Shown here piece by piece: positions 1 through 10,860 of a stretch of DNA of 38,051 nt. The notes under the pieces are model-generated. The model did no database searches. It was given only the letters and a program-made list of their open reading frames with translations, and was not told where the DNA came from. Numbering within the stretch: position 1 is the stretch's first letter; each line of letters starts with the position of its first letter. Source of the stretch: Byssovorax sp. (GTDB taxonomy: Bacteria; Myxococcota_A; Polyangia; Polyangiales; Polyangiaceae); assembly GCA_025362495.1 (NCBI GenBank), contig JANYGI010000021.1, forward strand, positions 1-38,051, given 5' to 3'. Position numbers and translations under genes: made by a program.

Positions 1-140
1 GGCATCGGGCTTTCTGGTTGTGGATGTTGCGGTGTGAACAATCGCATTATCCATCGCGAGGAAGCCTTTGTCCATCCATTCAGCCGGCTAAATCATCAGA
101 ATTCAGCCGCCGACACCGATGCAAACCGGTGTCTGCACCC

Positions 141-440
141 AAGAGTGATCGCACGGCGGCGCTCTACCAGCTCTACTTCGGGGCTCAGACTGCGAGTCTG
201 CTCAAGAAGCTCATCCTGTCGGGGCAACTGGAGATGATGCGCGGGTGGATCCCCTCGCTCACGGCATCTCCAAATCCGGTCCTCAGCGCCCTCGGCACCC
301 GGCTCGCGAAGGCCGTCGCTGCCGCGGACGCGGCCATTGCAGCGCGCCTCGTCGCCGAGCAGCAGAATCGCGACTTTCGCGCCATCGGCGACCGCAAAGG
401 CCTGACTCGCTGCGCTGACGGACAAGAAGAAGGCCTGAGC
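141..440 (+). pseudogene. Remnant of an unrecognised gene
   Basis: One plus-strand frame here has coding character: mostly G/C third positions and a balanced, helix-prone translation with stretches such as AALYQLYFGAQTASLLKKLI and LAKAVAAADAAIAARL. There is no convincing start. The frame runs on without a stop into the end of the opposite-strand Uma2 gene, so an intact gene is unlikely. Upstream, 1-140 is less GC-rich and holds a small inverted repeat (GACACCG at 112-118, CGGTGTC at 127-133). I do not recognise the family. It could be the middle of a degraded gene or a chance open frame in GC-rich DNA. Confidence 0.3.
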
Positions 441-459
441 GGCCTCCCGGCCGGCGCGA

Positions 460-1050
460 TCACCCCTCCTCGTCTTCGTCCCCGAACAGCACCCCGACCA
501 GGAGGGGAATGGCCTCGAAGGGCTCCGGCGCGATCCGGTCGCCGCGCTCGGCGGTGAGGATCTCCAGATAGCCTTCGGGAGCCCACCGGTACACGGACAG
601 CGTCTCTTCGGCGGGATCCACTATCCAGGAGTGAGGGACCTGGTGCCGGTGATAGGCACGCTTCTTCTTGACCAGATCGTTGCGCCGGTTGGTCGAGAGG
701 ATCTCGCAGACCCAGTCGGGGCGGAGAGTCACGGGGACGCCCCGTGGCTGCTCGGGGGAGCGGTCGCGCCGCCAGCCGGCCACGTCGGGGCGGAAGGTGT
801 TGGCCGCGTCGAAGAACACGTCGACCTCGGTGGCGAACCACCAGCCGCCGGGCCAGCGTCCGCCGGGGCGCCGCTCGAACGGATCGATGCGCGCCGCGAG
901 CCTGCGCTGCACGCCGCCGTGCTCGCCCGAGGCCGCGCCCTTCTCGACGATGACGCCGTCGATGAGCTCGTGGCGCCGCGTCTCCTCGGGGATCGCGAGG
1001 AGATCCGCCAGCGAGGCGGCGGGGGGGATCTTCAATGCGGGCGCGTTCAT
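460..1050 (-). CDS. Uma2 family endonuclease-like protein
   Basis: 196-aa protein of the Uma2 (DUF820) family, which has a PD-(D/E)XK restriction-endonuclease-like fold. Visible family features are the N-terminal RRHELIDGVIVEKGAASGEH block, a central FRPDVAGWRRD block carrying the acidic residue, and RPDWVCEILSTNRRNDLVKK, where the Glu and following Lys match the ExK part of the active site. The VPHSWIVDPAEETLSVYRW strand is also typical. The ATG at 1050 was chosen because the family begins about 30 residues before the HELIDG block; the longer open frame upstream is antisense to the next gene. The family is numerous in large bacterial genomes and its role is unproven. No partner restriction or transposition gene is adjacent. 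Confidence 0.85.
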   Translation of the reverse strand: MNAPALKIPPAASLADLLAIPEETRRHELIDGVIVEKGAASGEHGGVQRRLAARIDPFERRPGGRWPGGWWFATEVDVFFDAANTFRPDVAGWRRDRSPEQPRGVPVTLRPDWVCEILSTNRRNDLVKKKRAYHRHQVPHSWIVDPAEETLSVYRWAPEGYLEILTAERGDRIAPEPFEAIPLLVGVLFGDEDEEG

Positions 1051-1113
1051 GCCCCGAGGATAGCGACTTCTCGCGGGGCGCCGGTCGCCGCGAACGGCCC
1101 TAGAGTGACGGGC

Positions 1114-1611
1114 ATGAAGCCCGGCGACCACCCCGATTTCTACCGCTTCGCCCCGCCCCCCGGCGCCTCCCGGCAGAGCACGATCGTCCTCGATCGCGAG
1201 GGCCGCTTCACTCACGACGGCGATCCCATCGACAACCCCAGGCTCGAACAGGCGCTGCGGAGCTGGATCGCGCGGCACCCCGACGACGGGGAGCTCATCC
1301 TCTCGAACGGCTACGATTGGTGCTACTTCCGCGTCGAGGACGCGCCCTTCATCGTCACGGCGCTCCACGACGGGGCGACGCCGACGCTGGCGCTCTTCGA
1401 CGAGACCGAGGAGCCGCTCGATCTCGAGACGCTGTCGATCGGGGAAGGGGGCGTCGTCTACGCGCGCGTGAAGAAAGGGGCGTTCGAGGCGCGCTTCTCG
1501 CGGCACGCGCAGACCCAGCTCGCGCCGCTGCTGGTGAGCGCCGATCCGCCGACGGTGCGAGTCGGCGCGCGGGAGCGGGTGCTGCCCGCGCGACGCGTCG
1601 CTGCGGCGTGA
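1114..1611 (+). CDS. DUF1285 domain-containing protein
   Basis: 165-aa cytoplasmic protein with the DUF1285 pattern: an IVLDREGRFTHDGDPIDNPR block followed by a strand-rich region ending in CYFRVEDAPFIVTAL, which matches the family VEDAPF signature. The C-terminal part (HAQTQLAPLL, then a basic tail) is less conserved. The ATG at 1114 lies 63 bp from the divergent Uma2 start, so both promoters must sit in this short gap. The gene is convergent with the next 74-aa gene, with 15 bp between the stops. The molecular function of DUF1285 is unknown. I see no membrane or signal sequence. Confidence 0.75.
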   Translation: MKPGDHPDFYRFAPPPGASRQSTIVLDREGRFTHDGDPIDNPRLEQALRSWIARHPDDGELILSNGYDWCYFRVEDAPFIVTALHDGATPTLALFDETEEPLDLETLSIGEGGVVYARVKKGAFEARFSRHAQTQLAPLLVSADPPTVRVGARERVLPARRVAAA

Positions 1612-1626
1612 TCGTCCGCGCGGCGA

Positions 1627-1851
1627 TCACTCGCCGGGATCGTGGGTCTCGGGGCTGAGCGGGATCGATCCCGGGGTGTGGTTGTGCCCCTCGCCAGAGG
1701 CGGGCGAGATCACCCCCGAGCCGCGGTACTTCTCGGGGTGAAACACGTGGGGATCGTAGGGCTTCTTCGCGGGGTGCGCGGGCTTGTGCTCGGGCGCCGC
1801 GGGCTCGGCATCGACGGCAGGGGGAGGCGCGCTCGGGCTCTTCTCGGTCAT
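1627..1851 (-). CDS. Small Pro/His-rich hypothetical protein
   Basis: 74-aa soluble protein rich in Pro, His, Ala and Glu, without Cys, signal peptide or membrane segment. The sequence HKPAHPAKKPYDPHVFHPEK looks disordered and could bind metal through its histidines, but this is speculation. The ATG at 1851 is supported by an AAAGGA ribosome binding site about 7 nt upstream on the minus strand. It lies 99 bp downstream of a kinase gene in the same orientation and may be co-transcribed with it. I recognise no family. The good ribosome site and compact placement make it likely real. Confidence 0.6.
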   Translation of the reverse strand: MTEKSPSAPPPAVDAEPAAPEHKPAHPAKKPYDPHVFHPEKYRGSGVISPASGEGHNHTPGSIPLSPETHDPGE

Positions 1852-1950
1852 GACGACGTCCTTTCGGTGGTCGGCGCAGTGTGGGCCTCCGTGACGCGGG
1901 CAGCAACGGGGGCGAGCCCGCGCAGCACATGCGCGTCATCGCGCACGCGA

Positions 1951-2940
1951 TCACCGCAGCGGGGACGTCGTCAGCGGCGGCGGATCGCGCACCGTGGAGG
2001 GCACCGCCTCGATCGGCTCGCAGGCCGGGGCGCGATCCTCGTCGGCGAGGCGCACCAGCATGCTCTCGTGCAGGTCGAGCGGCTCGCCCAGCTCGGCGAC
2101 GATGGCGTCGCGCATGGCCGCCGCGGTCTGGAAGCGGTCGCCCGGATCGAGGCGCAGCGCGCGGTGGGCGATCGCCGCGACGCCCGGCGAGATCCACGGC
2201 GCCGACTCCTCGACGGGGCGCGGCGGCTGGGTGCAGATGGTGACGATGAGCTCCCCCAGGGCCTCGATTTCCTGGTTGGGCGCGAGCCCCGCGAGGGCCT
2301 GGTAGAGCACCACGCCGAGCGACCAGAGATCGGCGCGATGGTCGACGGCCTTGGCCCCGCGCGCCTGCTCGGGCGCCATGTAGAGCGGCGAGCCGAGCAC
2401 CGCGCCGGTGCGGGTGAGCACCTCGGGCGCGATGTCCCTGCGAGCCCAGGTCGGCAGCACCTTGGCGACGCCGAAGTCGACGATCTTCACCGTGAGCGAG
2501 CCGCCCTCGCCGCGCGTGAGGAAGAGGTTCGCCGGCTTGATGTCGCGGTGAACGACGCCGGCCTCGTGGGCCTTCGCGAGCCCGGCGCAGGCCTGCCCGA
2601 CGATGCGCAGGGCCAGCGCCGGGGGCAGCGGGAGGAGGCGCTGGAAAAGGTCGCCGGCGTCCTCGCCCTCGAGGTGCTCCATCACCAGGAACGGGCCGCG
2701 CGCGTCGGTGCCGGCGTCGAGCACCCGCGCGACGTGGGGCGAGTCGATCGAGAGCGCGGCCTTCGATTCGCGGTGAAAGCGCTCGATGATCGTGGCGGTC
2801 TCGGCGGCGAGGCCGGTGAGGACCTTCACGGCGACGTCGCGGCCCTGGTCGAGATCGCGCGCGAGGTAGACCGATCCCATCCCGCCTTCGCCGAGGAGCC
2901 GATCGAGGCGGTACTTCCCGTGGATGAGGCTGCCGATCAC
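1951..2940 (-). CDS. Hanks-type serine/threonine protein kinase
   Basis: 329-aa cytoplasmic kinase. The glycine-rich loop GEGGMGSV starts near residue 17, the ATP-anchoring lysine is in VAVKV (K39), the catalytic loop is HRDIKPAN (131-138), the metal-binding DFG is at 155-157, and GSPLYMAPEQ marks the activation segment. After the kinase domain there is only a short polar tail, with no membrane anchor. I chose the GTG at 2940 (MIGSLIHGKYRLDRLLG) because kinases of this group begin about ten residues before the GKYRL strand; a TTG at 2979 would add 13 basic residues. The gene is divergent from a second kinase (start 3027), leaving an 86-bp shared promoter region. The substrate is unknown. Confidence 0.9.
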   Translation of the reverse strand: MIGSLIHGKYRLDRLLGEGGMGSVYLARDLDQGRDVAVKVLTGLAAETATIIERFHRESKAALSIDSPHVARVLDAGTDARGPFLVMEHLEGEDAGDLFQRLLPLPPALALRIVGQACAGLAKAHEAGVVHRDIKPANLFLTRGEGGSLTVKIVDFGVAKVLPTWARRDIAPEVLTRTGAVLGSPLYMAPEQARGAKAVDHRADLWSLGVVLYQALAGLAPNQEIEALGELIVTICTQPPRPVEESAPWISPGVAAIAHRALRLDPGDRFQTAAAMRDAIVAELGEPLDLHESMLVRLADEDRAPACEPIEAVPSTVRDPPPLTTSPLR

Positions 2941-3026
2941 GCGGGGCCGATGGTAGGCGCGCGCGTGTCCCCGTCGCAAGCGAAGCCCGGCGCTGCGCGG
3001 CGGACGATGATGGTATCGTGGTCGTG

Positions 3027-3899
3027 ATGGCTTACACCTCGGGCGATGTGATCGACGGGCGATACGATATCGTGGGCGTCATCGGCAAGGGCGCGCACGG
3101 GGTCGTCTACGAGGCGAGAGACCTGCTCCTCGGCTCGCAGGTCGCGGTGAAGTGCCTGCACGGCGACGTCGCGTCCGAGCCGGGCTTCAAGACGCGCATG
3201 GCCCGCGAGGCCCGCGCGATGGGCGCGCTCTCGGGCACCGCGGCGGCCCAGGTGCTGGCCTTCGGCAAGACCGACGACGGCGGGATGTTCATCGCGATGG
3301 AGCTCGTGCGCGGCCGCGACTTCGAGACCTACCTGCGCGAGATCGAGCGTCACGGCGGGCGGATCGGCGTCACCAAATTGGTCGAGCTGCTCGGCTCGAT
3401 CGTCGACACGCTCGAGGCGGCGCACGCGATAAGCCTCCTCCACCGCGATCTCAAGCCCGGCAACATCATGGTGCTCGACGCGCCCGGCCGCGGCCCGGTG
3501 CGCCTGCTCGACTTCGGCCTCGCCAAGGATCTCAAGGCCGATCCGCTCACGGCCGACGGGATGATCGCCGGATCGCCCGCGTACATGGCGCCCGAGGTCT
3601 GGCGCGGGAAGCCGGATCTGCTCGACCACCGCATCGACGTGTACTCGTTCGGGGCGATCGTCTTCCGCGCGCTCGCGGGCGCGCCGCCGTTCGATCCGCG
3701 TCAGCCCATCGATCGGATCCTGATCGCCGTGCTGCGCGGGGCGCGCCCGAGCCTGGTCGCGCTCCGGCCCGAGCTGCCGGCCGCGGTGGACGCGTGGGTG
3801 CAGAAGGCCCTGGCGATCAAGCCCGACGATCGCTTCCAGACGCCGCGCGAGCTGTGGTCGGCGTTCCTCGGCGTGATGCGGGTCGAGCTCGGTCGCTAG
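3027..3899 (+). CDS. Hanks-type serine/threonine protein kinase
   Basis: 290-aa soluble kinase consisting almost only of the catalytic domain. It has the glycine loop GKGAHGVV, invariant lysine in VAVKCL (K42), catalytic loop HRDLKPGN (139-146), DFG (162-164) and GSPAYMAPEV. It ends at LGVMRVELGR just after the final helix, so any sensing must be by partners. The ATG at 3027 starts MAYTSGDVIDGRYDIVGVIG, the usual spacing to the first kinase strand; a GTG nine bases earlier is also open. It is transcribed divergently from the 1951-2940 kinase. The two are different kinases, not a recent duplication: loops and linkers differ throughout. Confidence 0.9.
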   Translation: MAYTSGDVIDGRYDIVGVIGKGAHGVVYEARDLLLGSQVAVKCLHGDVASEPGFKTRMAREARAMGALSGTAAAQVLAFGKTDDGGMFIAMELVRGRDFETYLREIERHGGRIGVTKLVELLGSIVDTLEAAHAISLLHRDLKPGNIMVLDAPGRGPVRLLDFGLAKDLKADPLTADGMIAGSPAYMAPEVWRGKPDLLDHRIDVYSFGAIVFRALAGAPPFDPRQPIDRILIAVLRGARPSLVALRPELPAAVDAWVQKALAIKPDDRFQTPRELWSAFLGVMRVELGR

Positions 3900-3957
3900 A
3901 CGCTTGCGCGCGTTGGCGAGCCGGCGCACGTTTCGCACCGTGCAACACTCCCCTCTG

Positions 3958-4305
3958 ATGGTCGGCGTCGTTCACCTGCTGCTGACGGGCCTCAGCGTGC
4001 TCATCGTCGGCAAGGTGCTGCCGGGCGTGCGCGTGAAGTCGTTCGGCTCGGCGGTGGTGTTCGCGTTCGTCATCGCCGTGCTCAACGCCGTGGCGTGGAC
4101 GTTCCTCGCGCCGCTGTCGATCACCTTCACCGTGTTCACGCTCGGCTTCGGCGCCCTGGTGATCAACGGCCTGCTCTTCCTGCTCGCCGACGCCGTGGTG
4201 CCCGGCGTCGAGATCTCGGGCTGCCTCACGGCGATCCTCGCCTCGCTCGGCGTGACCTTCGTGAACTGGGCGATGCACTTCGTGGTGGGCCACTGGGCCC
4301 CGTGA
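3958..4305 (+). CDS. Phage-holin-family / 4-TM small membrane protein
   Basis: 115-aa inner-membrane protein with four predicted helices: VVHLLLTGLSVLIVGKVLPG, VFAFVIAVLNAVAWTFL, FTLGFGALVINGLLFLLADAV and CLTAILASLGVTFVNWAM. The order and the PGVxVKSF and PGVEISG loop pairs match the PF04020 'phage holin family' group of cellular proteins, homologous to Mycobacterium four-TM proteins. Despite the family name, no phage gene lies nearby and a lytic role is not implied. The ATG at 3958 was chosen; an in-frame GTG at 3940 would add six residues. It is convergent with the NCS1 gene, 11 bp apart. Confidence 0.75.
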   Translation: MVGVVHLLLTGLSVLIVGKVLPGVRVKSFGSAVVFAFVIAVLNAVAWTFLAPLSITFTVFTLGFGALVINGLLFLLADAVVPGVEISGCLTAILASLGVTFVNWAMHFVVGHWAP

Positions 4306-4316
4306 TCGGGCGGTGA

Positions 4317-5852
<1,536 letters not shown>

Positions 5853-5897
5853 GGCGATGCGCGAGGGTAGAGCGCGGATCGCCTGCCGGTAAAGCCG

Positions 5898-8800
5898 CTA
5901 ATAGCGATACTGCCAGAGCACATCGAGGCCGCCCGCGGGCTGCTCGCCCCCGACGGCCGCCGAGCCGCGGAGGAGCCAGCGCGGGAGGAAGCGCCAGTCG
6001 AGCGTCAGCACCGTCTGCTGCGTCTGGGCGCTGGCGTTGCCGCCGAGGCTGCTGCCCGAGGACGCCGTGCTCGATGTGCCGCCGGTGGTCGTCGTGTAGC
6101 TCGCGGTGGCGTGGAGCTGATCGCCGATCGCGTAGGCGACGCCGGGGCGGAGGGTGCCGTCGTCGTTGGTGCTGAACTGGGTGGAGAACCCTTTGAACAC
6201 CGTGCCGGAGAGCAGCGCGTTCACCTGCGACGACGCCAGCTCGACGGCGACGCCGCCGGCGACCTGCTGCGCCGACGCGCTCGGCCCCGTCTGCACGCCG
6301 CCGGCGAAGGTGCCCGAGTTGTCGGCCGCGCCGAGGAGCATCGCCAGGATCTGCGGCTGCGCGAGGGGCGGGTCGGAGCGGAACTTGAGCTTGTCGGAGG
6401 TGATCGGCTGGAGGATGCCGATGTACTCGACGAAGACGCTCGTGCCCTCCGGGGCGCCGCGCCAGCGCGCCTGCACGTTGAGGTACGGGTTCGAGGTGTC
6501 CTCGGCGCGGAGCCGCACGAGCCCCTTCTCCTCGATGGCGAACTGCTTGCCGAAGAACTGGAGCGTGCCGCCCGGGAGCAGCTCGATGTCGCCGCTGACG
6601 CGCGCCCGATCGGTGAGCTCGACCGTCGGCGGCGAGGTCTTCGAGCCCGACACCGTCACGTCGAGGTTGGTGCCCGCGACCTCGACGCGGCCCACGTCGA
6701 AGATCAGCTTCCACGCGAGGGCGTCCTCGGCGCGGGGCTCCTTGCCGGCGCCGAGGCGGTGCGAGACGCTGATGCGCGGGTTGTCGTCGAGGGGCTGCAC
6801 GCCGCGCGCGGAGTCGGCCGGCAGATCGAGGTGGAGCTGGGGGATGCTCACCGTCGCCTTGATCTCGTTGTCCTTTTTTTCTGCGGCGATCTTGATCGTG
6901 CCGCGCGCGTTGCCGAGGGGCACGCCCTCGAGCGTCAGGGGGATCTCTTCGCCCTTGGCGATCTCGAAGGCGCCGTCGGCGCGCTCGAAGCGCAGGCCGT
7001 CGAGGTGCGCCGTCGCCGAGCCGGTGATCCGCCCGCGCGTGCCCTCGGCGCGGATGTCGGAGAGCTCGATCGTGCCGTCGGGCTTGCTGGCGATGGTGAC
7101 GGTGAGGTCGTGGAGCTCTTGCCCGATCTGGGGCACGTGGATCACGCCGGATTTGACCTTCATGCGGGCGTCGATGCTCGCCTGATCGCCCGCGGCGAGC
7201 CGCTTCCAGCCGACGCGGACGTCGCCGTCGAGGTAGCCGTCGAGCTTGCTGAGGATGTCGGCGACGCCGGGATGGAACACGGCGAGGCGGAGGCTCTGCG
7301 CCTTGGCGTAGCAGTCGGCCGCGGTCTCGGCGTCGATCGTCGGCACGAGGCCGCGCCGCCAGACGACGCCCGCGAACGCCGACGCGTCGAGGAGACCGCC
7401 GTCCTGAGCCGCGAGGTGGGCCTGCACGCGCGCCGTGGAGTGATCGCCGGCGGCGCCCGTGGGGGCGGCGATGTCGACCTTGAGCGAGCCCTCGCTGAAG
7501 AAGAGATCCGATCCGATCTGGAGATCGGGCAGATCGAGATCGACCTTCATCGCCGGGTGCTCGTGGAGGCCGCTCATGGCGATGGTGCCGCTCATGTGGC
7601 CGCCGACGTCGTGATCGGCGAACCACGGGACCTCGCCGAGGGGCAGCTCATCGAGCTTGGCGTAGAAGCCCGCGGAGTACGTCGGCGCGCCGCCCGCGAG
7701 GAGCTTGCGCAGATCGAAGGCGATCTCGCCGTTGGCCGTGGCGATCTCCTTCGCGCCATCCTTGGCGTGGAGATCGATGGTGGCCTTCTCGGCGTCGTAC
7801 GTCGCGAGCAGCTCGGCGTCGATCGGCAGCGACCACGGCGTGGCCTCGTCGCCGGTGAGCCGCTGCGCCACGGCCAGCTTGAAGGTCGACACGCGCGCCG
7901 TGACGAACGGTTGATCGAGCGTCCCGTCGAGGTACGCATCAGCGCGGATCTCGCCGCTCAGCGCCGGTAGCTGGTCGAGCATGAAGCTCGGCAGCGTGAC
8001 GAACGACGAGAACCGCCGCTGCGGCACCGAGATGCGCCCCGAGATCGGCGCCCGTCGCAGCAGCGCCCAGCGATCCTTCGGGCGATCGACGAGCCCCGCG
8101 AAATCCAGCGTGGCCTTGATCGCGGCCTCGGTCACCAGCTCGCCGTCGAACAGCGCCGCGCGCAGCGTCGACTCGCCCGTGGCGCCGTCGACGTCGCCGT
8201 TGACCTGCACGTCGACCTTGCGCGACTCCCACGCGGGCGCCTCGCTGCCGAAGGGCTGCGGCCCGGCGAGCTCGAGCCCCGACGTCCGCGCGAAGAGATC
8301 GCGCACCGACACGAAGCGCTCCCCGGGCTTGCGCGCGAGGTCGAAGCGCGTGGCGAGCGTGCCGCGCACGTCGGACACGAAGAGCTGCGCGGCGGGGACG
8401 AGGCGCGCCACGCAGCGGAGATCCCAGTCGTCCGCCGCGACGTGGACCTTGCCGCTCAGCCGCGCGAGGCTCGCCGGATCGAGCAGGTGCCCCGGGAGCT
8501 CGCCCTCGCCGCCCGAGAGGCGGACCTCGGCGAACGCGCCGCTGCACGGCTCGCGATCGGAGCTCTTCTCCGAGGCGTGCGCGATCAGGCGGATCACGCC
8601 GTCCGTCGTGACCCTGTCGTCGTCGAACGTGGCCGTCACCAGCGCTGACACGCCGGTGAGCGCCGAGATCTCGCCGTTCTCGAGCTGCACCGAGACGTGG
8701 CCCTTGCGACCGCGCGCCGAGGGCTGGAGATCGACGTCGAAATCGGCGAGGCCGCGCACGCGCTGTAGGAGGCCCGCGAGCTTGCCGACGCGCTCGAGAT

Positions 8801-10781
8801 CGACGCCTTCCCCGTGGATTTTCCCGACCAGCTCGCGGTTCCGCACCGTGAGGCCGCCGGAGATCTTGCCGGTGCCCGCGCCCTCCAGATCGAGGCCCTC
8901 CAGGCGCACGCCGCCGTCGCCCGCGCCGATGCGCGCGATCGAGCCGTTCACCTCGGTGCCGTCGCGGCGCACGCGCACCTTCACGCCGCGCGCGCCCCGC
9001 GCCGCCGCGTCGAGCTCGCCCGAGATCCGCACGCCGTCCGCCGCGGGATCGTCGTCGGGCGCGCCCTCGCGCGGCGGGTGTGTGAGCGCCGTCGCGGTGA
9101 TCTGCGGCCTCAGCAGCGGGCCGTGAGCGCGGCCGGTGATGCGGTCGAACGCGTAGCCCGAGGCCTGGACCTGCCGGCCCCACACGGTGGCGTCGACGTC
9201 GATCGCGCCGGGCGCCGAGGTGCTGCCGTTGAGGTGGCCGTCGAGCCCGCCGTGATCGACGGCGACGCCGCCCGGCGCGCGGAGGCCGCTGTAGAGGGCG
9301 TTGACCTTGGCGTCGAGCACGCCCGCGCGCAGCGATCCGACGACGCGCACGTGGGCGCTCCCGCCGATGGCGGCCTTGATCCGCGGCACGGCGCCGAGCG
9401 AGGCGATGTCGCTGGTGGCCGCGAAGGCCAGCGCGCCGCCGGGCGAGAGCGCGAACGTCGCGTCGATCGGCGCCCCGTCTTCGTACAGCGTCGCGTTGCC
9501 GCTGAGCACGCCCCGATCGAGCACGAGATGCAGGTCGGCCGGCGGCACCGCGTCGGCGCCGATCGCGAACGCCGTCGTCGTCGCGTCGACCTGCAGGCGC
9601 TGGAGCGGGCCCAGCTCGAACTTCACGCGCCCGGCCACGTCGAGCGGCGTGGCGTCGAGGGCCACGAAGATCGCCGGATCGACGGCCTTCGCCGCGACGT
9701 CGGCCTCGAACCGCAGCCCCTGCTCGATGTCGAGGCGCCCTTCGATCGCCGCCTTTCCGCGCGGCCCGCGCGGGCCATCGAAGGTGACGTCGCCGTGGAT
9801 CGCGAACGTGGGAAGGTCGCCGTCGAGATCGATCGTCGCCGAGAGCGCCTCGTGGATCGGGAGGCCGGGGATCACCGTCGCGAGATCGTCGGGCGTCGCC
9901 CGCGGGATCTCGGCCGTCGCGGTGAGCCGACGCTCATCCATGCCGCCGCGCACCTGCACCTCGACCGCGCCGATCTGCCCGGAGAACACCGTCCACATCT
10001 TCATCGTCGCGGGCGCGGGGGCGCCCCCGTCGGCCGCCACCAGCGGCGTCGGACCGAGGCGGAGGTGGTAGTTCGCGGAGCCGGACAGCGTCGCGGGCAG
10101 GAGCGCGCGATCGGTGATCCCCGTCTGCTCGACATCGAGGGTGAGCCCCGCCTCGCCGAGGTGGAGCGCGCCGACGACGTTGCGCGCGTCGGTGTCGAGC
10201 GCGCGCGGCGCCGCGATCATCCCGTGGGCCCAGGCGTGGCCGACCTCGATGTGGCCGAGATCGACGCGCACCCCGCGCTGGCCGGGCGCTGCCGGCTTCG
10301 CGGAAGGCCGTAAAAGAAAGGCTTCGGCGATGGTCGGCAGCGTCACGCCGGGCTCGCGCTCGACCAGCACCGAGGCGTCGTCGACGCGCACGAACGGCAG
10401 ATCGATCCAGAGCGGGCCGCCGCTCTTGAAGATGTTGTAAACGATGCCGAGCACGTCGGCCTTGGCGTGGATCCCGCTGGCGCTGACGACCTGCGCGCCC
10501 CTCGGATCGAGCACGATCGCCGAGCGAATGTCGACGCCGCGGAGGCCGGCGTGCTCGATCTCCTCGGCGATGATCCGCCCCTCGAACACCGTGCCGAGCG
10601 CGCTGTTGACGATCGACAGGATCAGGCGCCGCGTCGGCGGCAGATCGAGGTGAATGACGACCGCGCCGACGGTGGCCGCGAGGAAGATCGCGCTGAACCC
10701 GAGCCCGACCAGGGCGCCGCCGAGCGCGCGTCGCAGCCGGCCAGGCGGGCGCGGCGGCGTCGGATCGGCGAGAGCGGACAC
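5898..10781 (-). CDS. Translocation/assembly module TamB-domain protein
   Basis: 1627-aa envelope protein. An N-terminal membrane anchor (ALVGLGFSAIFLAATVGAVV, roughly residues 21-42) is followed by a very long, repetitive, strand-rich region of AsmA/TamB type. It ends in a C-terminal TamB domain (DUF490, about the last 330 residues), where SGDIELLPGGTLQFFGKQF, LQPITSDKLKFRSDPPLAQ and the final aromatic tail DVLWQYRY are characteristic. TamB-like proteins bridge inner and outer membranes and are linked to lipid transport or outer-membrane protein assembly with a BamA/TamA partner. No such partner is in the window. The start is a GTG at 10781. On the coding strand, A AAA AAG occurs in frame near 6870-6880, an isolated A-rich run in GC-rich DNA. 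Confidence 0.88.
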   Translation of the reverse strand: MSALADPTPPRPPGRLRRALGGALVGLGFSAIFLAATVGAVVIHLDLPPTRRLILSIVNSALGTVFEGRIIAEEIEHAGLRGVDIRSAIVLDPRGAQVVSASGIHAKADVLGIVYNIFKSGGPLWIDLPFVRVDDASVLVEREPGVTLPTIAEAFLLRPSAKPAAPGQRGVRVDLGHIEVGHAWAHGMIAAPRALDTDARNVVGALHLGEAGLTLDVEQTGITDRALLPATLSGSANYHLRLGPTPLVAADGGAPAPATMKMWTVFSGQIGAVEVQVRGGMDERRLTATAEIPRATPDDLATVIPGLPIHEALSATIDLDGDLPTFAIHGDVTFDGPRGPRGKAAIEGRLDIEQGLRFEADVAAKAVDPAIFVALDATPLDVAGRVKFELGPLQRLQVDATTTAFAIGADAVPPADLHLVLDRGVLSGNATLYEDGAPIDATFALSPGGALAFAATSDIASLGAVPRIKAAIGGSAHVRVVGSLRAGVLDAKVNALYSGLRAPGGVAVDHGGLDGHLNGSTSAPGAIDVDATVWGRQVQASGYAFDRITGRAHGPLLRPQITATALTHPPREGAPDDDPAADGVRISGELDAAARGARGVKVRVRRDGTEVNGSIARIGAGDGGVRLEGLDLEGAGTGKISGGLTVRNRELVGKIHGEGVDLERVGKLAGLLQRVRGLADFDVDLQPSARGRKGHVSVQLENGEISALTGVSALVTATFDDDRVTTDGVIRLIAHASEKSSDREPCSGAFAEVRLSGGEGELPGHLLDPASLARLSGKVHVAADDWDLRCVARLVPAAQLFVSDVRGTLATRFDLARKPGERFVSVRDLFARTSGLELAGPQPFGSEAPAWESRKVDVQVNGDVDGATGESTLRAALFDGELVTEAAIKATLDFAGLVDRPKDRWALLRRAPISGRISVPQRRFSSFVTLPSFMLDQLPALSGEIRADAYLDGTLDQPFVTARVSTFKLAVAQRLTGDEATPWSLPIDAELLATYDAEKATIDLHAKDGAKEIATANGEIAFDLRKLLAGGAPTYSAGFYAKLDELPLGEVPWFADHDVGGHMSGTIAMSGLHEHPAMKVDLDLPDLQIGSDLFFSEGSLKVDIAAPTGAAGDHSTARVQAHLAAQDGGLLDASAFAGVVWRRGLVPTIDAETAADCYAKAQSLRLAVFHPGVADILSKLDGYLDGDVRVGWKRLAAGDQASIDARMKVKSGVIHVPQIGQELHDLTVTIASKPDGTIELSDIRAEGTRGRITGSATAHLDGLRFERADGAFEIAKGEEIPLTLEGVPLGNARGTIKIAAEKKDNEIKATVSIPQLHLDLPADSARGVQPLDDNPRISVSHRLGAGKEPRAEDALAWKLIFDVGRVEVAGTNLDVTVSGSKTSPPTVELTDRARVSGDIELLPGGTLQFFGKQFAIEEKGLVRLRAEDTSNPYLNVQARWRGAPEGTSVFVEYIGILQPITSDKLKFRSDPPLAQPQILAMLLGAADNSGTFAGGVQTGPSASAQQVAGGVAVELASSQVNALLSGTVFKGFSTQFSTNDDGTLRPGVAYAIGDQLHATASYTTTTGGTSSTASSGSSLGGNASAQTQQTVLTLDWRFLPRWLLRGSAAVGGEQPAGGLDVLWQYRY

Positions 10782-10860
10782 GGCACCGAGCTTAGTGCTT
10801 CCTTGCCGCGGTTACCCTCTCCGCGCAGCAACTCGTCAGAAATGCCCGGCAGACGCGGCT

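Noticed and set aside
1642-3027. 461-aa plus-strand open frame over the first kinase
   Set aside because: The opposite strand encodes a complete kinase domain; this frame has no domain and no ribosome site.
3958-4305. Phage lysis module from the holin-family protein
   Set aside because: No endolysin, spanin or structural phage gene is near; PF04020 members are common chromosomal proteins.
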